Shown here: positions 50,901 through 59,900 of the stretch, piece after piece
Position numbering within the stretch: the first letter of the stretch is position 1
How the letters are laid out: every line of letters starts with the position of its first letter
DNA from: Benincasa hispida
Lineage: Eukaryota > Streptophyta > Magnoliopsida > Cucurbitales > Cucurbitaceae
DNA length: 64,000 bases
Direction of reading: 5' to 3'
Assembly: GCF_009727055.1 (NCBI RefSeq)
Contig: NC_052359.1
Span: 22,167,764-22,231,763 of the forward strand
Notes under the pieces: generated by a model
What the model was told of the DNA's origin: nothing
Seen by the model: only the letters and a program-made list of their open reading frames with translations
Databases searched by the model: none
Program-made: the position numbers and the translations under genes

Positions 50901-53900
50901 AAGGGCCATTGCGCCTTAGTGCACCTTGGGCATTTTAAAACACTGATCACATCCATACAAAACTAACATAACATAGTGATAAAACAAAGAACAACAAGGT
51001 CCCAAAACAAATCACTAACCGATACACAATAGTACAAAAGAAGAAGAAGGTTATGCCAAATAATACAAGATTGCCCCCATGTGTTCCAGGACACAATCTT
51101 CATTGTGTTTTGTCAATAGAGCACTGCACGTATGAAAAAAGGGGAGAGTACTCAAGCCAAGATAACTCCACAATTCTTAACAATGGAGGTCAAATGAGGG
51201 GTAATTCAGATGGGTGTAATGGAGAAAAACATGAAAAACGATGCTCGTCACCATTCAACTCAACTTCATTCAAAAACAGAGTCGGTAGATCCACACCACT
51301 AATTTCTTCTTGCACTCTGTCCTCTTGGGTTGTACCAATCTCCAGGCCTTAAATATCTTCGCTACTCACACTAATTGGAGAGTCTATGTCAGATTCACAC
51401 TTTCTTGTTTTATAGGAGATCAGAGGAGGTCAAGGTGTACCTCTAAAAAAAATGGGAGTTAGGAATGGTGAAATTCGAATGATTAAACTGTTTGAAAGAA
51501 GAAGAGGTGTTACCTGTCTTTGTGGAAGAAAAGGGTGCTTGAATTCTTGTGCAACAATCCTCTAACAAATCTGGGTTGTTTTCTGTTGAGCTTGTTCTGA
51601 GGGGACTCGAACTCTTATTCTCTTTACCGTCTGAGGAGCCAAAAATTTGAGATTCTGAGGTCATTTCTTTCCAACAACTCTTGATTATTTGTTACTATCC
51701 ATTTATTGATGTAGGAAGTTCATTTTCTGGCAAAATGTTTGGGAAAAGGTTTCCAAAGACTGGAAAATTTCGATCGAGAAGCAGAGGAAGCAGAGAGTTT
51801 CCTTGATTTATCTCTTGAGTTTAGCTTTCTATTGTCTGGAGTGTAGCAGAAGGTGTTCGAGGTCCCTGTTTTTTGAGAAATTTCCAAAGAAAAACCATGT
51901 GGCTCTTCATATATCCCTTTCTCAGTATTAATTTCGTTGTGGGTTGTCTGATCTTCCATGTCGGAAAGCTCCCATTTCTCATTAAAGTTCTTCACTCCTT
52001 GCTTTAAGAGTGACTCTTCGCCTGCCTTTTTTGTGTTTAAAATAACTGTGTTTTCCTTAAAACCCGAAACGTCAGAAGCTTTCTCTTTCCTCATTAAAAG
52101 TGACGCTTCACTTTCCTCTGAAGTGTTCACACCATCCATTGTTGAAGGAAGCTTGATCATAGGGGAATGCTTTGTTGTCTACAGCATCTGTAGGAGATCC
52201 TTCTTCAAAAACACGTTCGGGTTCTTGAGTACTCCAGTTTGGACTGAGTGGATACAAGGAAAGACCATTTTGATTCCATAACATTAATAGCAACACCTTC
52301 ATCCTTCATAACTTAGATTCGGACGAACTAAATCTATTGGATTGGAAAAATTATTAACAAATAAATCACCAGTATCAACACACTCAATATCCCCAAAATT
52401 CAAAAAGATACAGCCACGATTTTCATCCTTAATTTCTGTGGTCACTGGCATGAATCTACAAAGGTTTCTTCTAACTTGGATTTTAGCTTCCGCACAATTT
52501 GTGAGATTAAGAGTTTCAGCTGCTATGCTTTCAAGACCTCCAAAATAAGCTCTAATTACTTCAAACGTACTTCTACACCAGTAATCCAATCGAAGATTTT
52601 TTATTGATATTCATCCCCCAAATCCTTTCATAATTGAAGGTCTACCATGTCTTGTCTTATTCCATTTTTCAAATAGTAAACGATAAGAACCAATTAACGG
52701 CCATTTACCCGGATCTTTGATCAGCTCTTCCAAATCTCCTTGGCCAACTTTGATTAAGGCTTTATCTGCAAACAGGGAATTGATAATGACACTAGAATGA
52801 AAGACCTCTTTCAGTACTTTTGCTATCTCCTTTCATTCATTGAACACAAATAGCCTCGAAATGATTCATAAGTTATTAAAATCCTCCTTGAAAACATCAT
52901 AATTCTTCTGAATCCAAAAGCACTTCTTGCTCTGTTTTTTTACCATCACTGGAACAGAGGACTACGTCTGCTTGTTACTGCTCTTATTTGATGATTTTGG
53001 GGCAAAGAACTTGATACTTCCTTTTCCTTTTACCGCGTCTGCGAAACTTGTTTCATATTTCCTTTGGGAATTTAGCTCAGGTATAACTTTGGTGGATTGA
53101 GCAAAATCTGTTAATGGCTTCTTTAATATCTGACTTACTGCCTCACATTTCTTTAAAACTTTTAAGCATTCCAATAAAAGAATGCCATCCTTTCTGCTTA
53201 GGTCCTTTAGGAACATGAATATACTGTAATGTATTGTACTGAAACATTCTAATTATATCCTCAATTTTTGTCCTAGGAGATGATGATGGTGCTAAGGGGG
53301 TGTCAACCTAGTTGAGATATCTTGACCTACTAATCCAAAGTATTATCTTGTCGTATCTTTGTATTTTGAGCATTAGTCTCATTTCATTAACTTAACAAAT
53401 AAAGAGACTCATTTCCTTTCAAAAAAAAAAATAATAATAATAAATAAAATATACTTATCTTCCATTCCGTACAGGACATGGCATGAAAAATGCAATACAT
53501 ATCTTAAAAGTTTTTTTTCATAAAGCTTTACCTCAAAGCACCAATCATTTGGATGTTTGTACGTGTCATTTCAGCTTTTGTACTTTTAATTCCCAAGCTT
53601 CGAACAACCTCAGTTGTTGCCTTTGCCAATAAATCGTCTGACAAGCTTGAAGCAAGAGAGGCTGAAGGCAATAAAATAATTAATTCAACAAACTTCTACA
53701 GGCAGCTCAAAAGTTAAACAAGTACAATAGATCACATTTTAATATATTCTTTTCAATACATGTGATTTATATAACATATTATCAAATGCTCTACAACTAA
53801 ACAAAACCTACCAAACTCCACAATCCCACCTTTATTTTCTCTAATGAAAAAGCTTGACTAAGAGAAAGAAATACACAGGCATACCAAAAAACCCCACAAA

Positions 53901-56900
53901 AAAGGAGACATGCTGATGCTACAAAAGGACTCAGTCAAGAGAAACAAGTTATAAAACCTAGTGAATAATTACAAAAGAGCATAGAAACAGAGATCCAGAA
54001 AGAAACTAAGAAGCTAATAAGGGGCAAAACGTTGCTAAAAGAACTCTCTCGCCTGAAGATTATGTTGCAACATCACTATGTCATTCACATACGAAGCCAT
54101 TAACATATTCCATCCAAGTACTAAGGTATCACAACTGAGATCTAAGATTGTAAGCAGTCATATAAAGGCACCCAAGCATTCAGCTGTAAATGTAAATGTT
54201 TTTCAATGCAATCTACAAATTGCTTCGCACAACCAATATTCACTTGACATTATAAAAAAATTGAAATAACTTAATATGGATTCCAAAAAAAATGAAATTA
54301 TAAAAACCTAATTATATGAACGGTTGTAGTTATTTTTTTATTAAAAGAATAAGCTTTTTTTTTTAACAAAAACAATTTTGTTGACGTATAAATTTTACTA
54401 AAAAAAGGAGGGGAGAGAAACGCCCCAATTCAAAGGAATTACAATAAACATCTCCAATTGAACAAAAGAGAAGATAAACCATGGGAAGAAAAATGGGGAT
54501 TCAATTTACACTAAAAGATAAAGGATGGAAAATAACACTATCTAAGAAAACCGGGACGGTTCTTTCCTTGGAATTAGAAGTCCATAGATTCTTTCCAACC
54601 AAAATGACCACAAAAAAGCACAAACAAGATTCATCCAAAAGATTTCTTTCATCTCCTTGAAAGGATAGCCGAAGAGGAGGATTGAGAAGATTGTAGGGAC
54701 TGCTAGGTAAACCACTTGTCAACTAAAAACAGCCTTCGTGTCATTCCAGAATTCTTTTACAAATGAACACTAATAAATATAGGTGATTCGGACTTCGAAT
54801 CTGATCTGCAAACGATACATCTATTAGGTGAAAAAGCCATGTACGGAAGCCGTCCTTGAAGATTGTCCTGAGTGTTGATTGCCCTATGAGCTAGCTCCGA
54901 ACTGAAGAATTTGATCTTCTTTTGATAAATTAGAAGGAGCCATTAAAAGAATAAATTAGAAAGACAGAGGTACGAAATTCACTCCCCACATGCAAAATGA
55001 AGATTGAAATAACATCTACGAAGTTGTTCTGATACTAATTTGATGGAATGATACCAATTTGATGGAACCAAGCATCAAAGAAAACATCTCCAAGAATTCT
55101 CAAAGGAATGTTTATTATGAATGAAAAGGTAAATGAACAACAAAGATTAACGCTCTACATACAGGAGACTAATGAGCTAACCTATAACCTAGTAACTAAG
55201 TAAACAACGAACTACTAACTATAACAAATTAGCCATTCAAATGAAAATTACAAGATAATTACTAACTACTCTACATCAAAATGACAAAAAACGGCCAACA
55301 ACAAGTTAAAAAGAAACTTGGAAGTTAAAAAGAAACTTGGAATGTAATGAATCCATTTATCATCTAAGTCTTACCAATACACGACACAGTCTTCTTTCTA
55401 ACACTAGCTTGATTGGAACCCAACTGGGATAATAATGCACTTAACAGAAGCTCGTGATCATTTGCCATGAGGTTACCAAACTTGTGGAGAACATCACATA
55501 AAATATCAAGAGACTCGCATTTGATCTCTGTGCTCATTCCCTGCATATAAAACATGCAAATCTATCAGCCCAAACTTGAACTTTTACTGCTTAGCACAGT
55601 TAAACAATAAAGAAATATTAAATTTAGAAATATTCTTAGGTTTCCTTTTGCTTTGTATCTTGTAATTTGAGCATTAGACTCATTTCATTAATTCAATGAA
55701 AAGGTATTGTTTCTGTTTCAAAAATATATATATAAATTCTTCAGTATACAAAATCAGAAGCTAATTAACTTGTAAGTCATTCATAGAAAGTGATTTTCAG
55801 GACTATTCATTAATGCAAAATTATTTTCAGGTCTATTCATTTATGCAAAAAGAATTATCATGCTTTATTCAACAAAATCTATCAGAGTATTCCCTTGGAG
55901 CCTATGGATGGAGAGGAACAAGAGGACTTTCAACAAAAAATTTCTTCTCATGATAGATTTTGACACAGCTTTTGTCAATGCTCGTGGTTATGTAAAATTA
56001 CTCCCTTATAATTATTGCAGTTTAAATAACCTTTTGAATATTTGGAGGGCCTTTTTGTAACCCTCTTTTAGTTTGGATCTCCCTTTTTTATATTTCATCA
56101 TATCAATGAAACACTTGTTTCTCACCAAAAAGACAAAAACAAACATCTGTACAAAATTAAGTCCATTAGTATTAAATAACCAATTGACCCAAAAGCTTAA
56201 GCTAATAGATTTTGGTAAATTTCATTCTATGAACACTTTAACGCTCTCCTCACTTATGGTTTGAAAAATTGTAGAAGACCTAACAAGTGGAAATCAATAT
56301 TAATTGGGGAGAAAATCACATTACAGAGGTTTGAATATAAGACCTACTTTGATACCATGTTAAATTGTAGAACGCCGATTGACCCAAAAGCTTAAGTTGA
56401 TAGGTTATGAAAAATTTAATTATATGAAACTTCAACAATTACCATAGCATATGAAGTCAATCTAAAACATTTCATAAGGCCAAATAATGAAAAGAAACAT
56501 TGATGAACAAGAACGTTAATAATATAAACTCATGACTTATGTTATGTCAATCTTTCTTTTACGGAAAACTAAAAAACTCATTGATAAAATGAAATTTAAA
56601 GAGAACCTCTCCACAAAGGCTAAGGCACAAATTATAGAAATAAAGTAATTTTTTAAAGAGGACACAGATCTTTTCATTCATGAAGAATAGAGAACAACCG
56701 GAGGAGGAAGGGAAAAAACACCCAACAAAAAGTAGACTGAAAAGAAGCAGAAAATAAAATAAATACAGAAAAAAGATTATGAAACAAGGATCATAGAAAG
56801 CAACACTCTACAAGAGCTCCCCATTGTTACTAATATCTTGGAAAGATATCCCGCAAAAGCGTGAGAGGTTTTAATCATGATGACTTTGAAACGACTTGAC

Positions 56901-59900
56901 CAAGTAAAGAATGTCCTCAAAATCTTTGATTTCTTTGATTTTTTTTGGAAAATTGTCAGAAATAATCCTTAAACATTTTCACCTTTCACAACTAGCACCC
57001 TCCTGAAGAACTCGTTAGAATAGCTTTTCTCGATCCTTCCCAGTCGAGATCGACTCCAAGATTCGAATAAAAATTTAACTTCTTTTCATCGTACATCCAA
57101 ACTATCAATTTTTTTGGGTTTTGTCCATGGAAATGTGGCCAAAATAACCGAGTTTGTATGTAATTTTTTTCAAATTTGATGTAATCTTTCTCAAATCTTA
57201 CTTAATCTTTTCAAATTCCAAATCTTACGCTCAATTTATGTTTCTACAGCTATCTGAATTGGATTTCCAAATGGATTTACGAATTTCTCATTGTTTCCTC
57301 CTTCGAGCGAGTGTGCCGGTCTACAAAAGAAAATCGGATCTCAGGGCGATCGTTGTGTGGTTTCTGCTTCAGAAAAGAAGTTCAATTTTGGAAAAGATTA
57401 CATATGATCTCGATCTTCGTCCTGACCGAGATTTCATTGAGAAAGCCCAAAAAAATCGATGGTTTGTGTGGTGAAAAGAAGTCAAGTTCATTCGAATCTC
57501 AAGGTCGATCTCAGTCAGGAAGGATCAAAAAATCTATTATAACGAATTGTCAAAAAAAATGTGCTAATTGCAAAAGATGAAAACTTTGTGGGGTTATTTC
57601 TCACAATTTCCCATTTCTTTCCAATATCTATAAACCACCACAAGTCTGAATTTATCAATCTCAATCTGGAAAACGAGGAGGTGCTCACTTTGGCCAACAA
57701 ATTTGGTTGCAAAGTTGGTTCTTCGCCTGCTATTTATCTTGGTCTTCCCTTAAATGGTAAGCCCAAAACCAAAGCCTTCTGGGAGCCTATGAATGATAAG
57801 ATGGAAAGAAAGCTCTTCTAATGGAAAAACAATCACATTACAAAGGGAGAATGCACACACTCATCCAAGCAACCCTCACCAATCTTCCAACTAATATTAT
57901 ATGTCCATCTATTGAATGCCAACTAAAGTGACTAATAGTATGAATAAACTAACCACGATTTAACAAAGATGGTTTGGGTCTTCATCTTGTCAAATGCAAA
58001 AATCTCCTTAATCCCATGAAGGAAGGTGGGCTGGAAGCATCTCCCTTAGAACAGCCAGGGTCCTTGGAAAACCATTATAAAACATTGCCATTTGATACAT
58101 GATCGGATATACTATACTCTTGGTGACGAGGCTAATATCTCCTGATGGAAGGACATTTGGCTTGGAAACGCCCCCTAAATCAAAAATTTCCCCTCATTTT
58201 TTAATCTCTCACAAAAAACAAAGGAGCAATCAAGGATTTCTGGGATGCAAAATTGGGCTTCTGGAATTTAAGGTTGAGAAGAAACCAAAGAGATCCTGAA
58301 ATTGAAGAATTTGGAGCTCTTATTCATTGCTTGTCAACAATCTCCTTTTCTCAAAATCCGAACAGGGGAATTTGTAAGCTTGAACCGAATGGCATCTTCT
58401 TCTCCAACAAATCTCTCTCGCAAGATATCCCCCCCCCCCCCAAAAAAACAATGGATCTACTTTGCCTATTTTTTATTTGTTTTGGAAAGGAAATATCCTA
58501 AAAAGGTTAAGTTTTTCCTGTGGGAGCTATCTCACAGAGCCACTAATACTCATGAAAAGCTTCAAAGAAGATTGTCCCATATGGTTTTGTCTCCTCATTG
58601 GTGTTATATGTGCAAATGGCAAGTTGAATCTCAAGGACACCTTTTGGTCTCCTGTTCCTTTCCTAGATCCTTTTGGAATCACGTCCTCTCTACGTTCAAT
58701 TGGAAAGTCGTCCTCCGGGAAGATTCTAATCTTCTCCTTTCATATATCCTTGGTGGACACCCCTTCAAAAAGGAGAAAAAGATGATTTGGTAGAATTTTA
58801 TAAGATCCTTTTGTTGGAATTTATGGCAAGAAAGAAATAGTAGAACCTTTCAAGGAAAAGAAGTCCCCTTCCACAGATTTTTTGATGTTCCAGTTAATAC
58901 GGTTGGGACTTGGTGTAAATGTTCTCCCTTATTTCAACACTATAGTTTTACCTTGCTACTTTCAATAGGAAATGTCTTTTGTAACTCCCCTATGGGGTCT
59001 TTCACCCTCTTCTGTAATTTCATATAATCAACAAAATTGTTTTTCGCATATATATATATATATAGACATGTATATGGCCTTGAGGCATTTAAACAGAGAA
59101 ACTTAGCTTCAATGGGCAAAGACTAAAACCTAAGAAGCTAATAAATGTGGCTACGAAAGCTAAAATCATATATTCCCATCAGCCAACTCTAACTACTGAA
59201 ACTAAATCTACAGAAATTGATGTCAAAAGAATGCTCAACAGTTTCAAAATTTTCTAAGCTTGAACACTACGGACTGAATTAAATGACTGTTTCAGACACT
59301 CACTGCAGTAGTGATCCCCTTTACCAATTGGGGTGATAGAGAGATGAGAATAGATTGAGCAACAAATGGGACAGGAACTTCAGCTACGACTGTCTTCAAG
59401 GCTATGCTGGCAACATCACGGTGCTGGTCCTTTCCATTGAGCAATTTGTCACATAGTTTATTTGTCATCTCCACGACCCGTGTTTCACTAACCTTCTTCA
59501 CTAATGGAGCAAGGCTGAAATTTGAATTGACAAAAGAGATTAAAAGAAAGGGTTAAGAATTATAATACCACATCAATACTCTTATTAACTTGACCGATTC
59601 TATCTCTCCATCCTTTCTTTTCAAATACATTCATAATGACTTAAGAACAGGTTCCTCTTGAAGAAAAAGACAGTCTACAAGATCACAAAGAAATAATCAT
59701 CTATTGGACTAGCCGTTGCATGGTAAGCAACGAACATTGAAGCCAATGGCCTGCAGGGAGAAAAGGTAAAGGTCCTACGTACCATTTCACAGCCAGCCCA
59801 GAAACATCACCGGCCGCATCATCAAGCTGTTGTATGATGATGTTCGACAGTTTTATCTCCAAGTCAGTATCAGCTCTAAAAGTCTCTTTGTTTAACTCGT

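Larger units (their letters stand above)
45110..53265 (-). mobile_element. Near full-length L1-type LINE retrotransposon (inactive)
   Basis: In - strand order: ORF1 with a DUF4283-like region ([15 protein letters not shown] near 53030; [15 protein letters not shown] near 52560-52605; [20 protein letters not shown]); variable C-terminal half to about 51440; endonuclease from [20 protein letters not shown] at about 49771; linker [20 protein letters not shown] (about 47930-47990); RT with [53 protein letters not shown] and [14 protein letters not shown] (FADD at 46953-46964); then [18 protein letters not shown]; zf-RVT; C-terminus [16 protein letters not shown]; 3' UTR and tail at 45040-45230. 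Frameshifts, a hAT insertion (about 50.1-50.95 kb) and a gap break it. It fills CAND1 intron 5, in the CAND1 sense. Confidence 0.9.

Noticed and set aside
57154..57474. A small + strand gene in CAND1 intron 3
   Set aside because: No recognisable domain, no splice or promoter support, and overlapping frames are equally open; probably chance.
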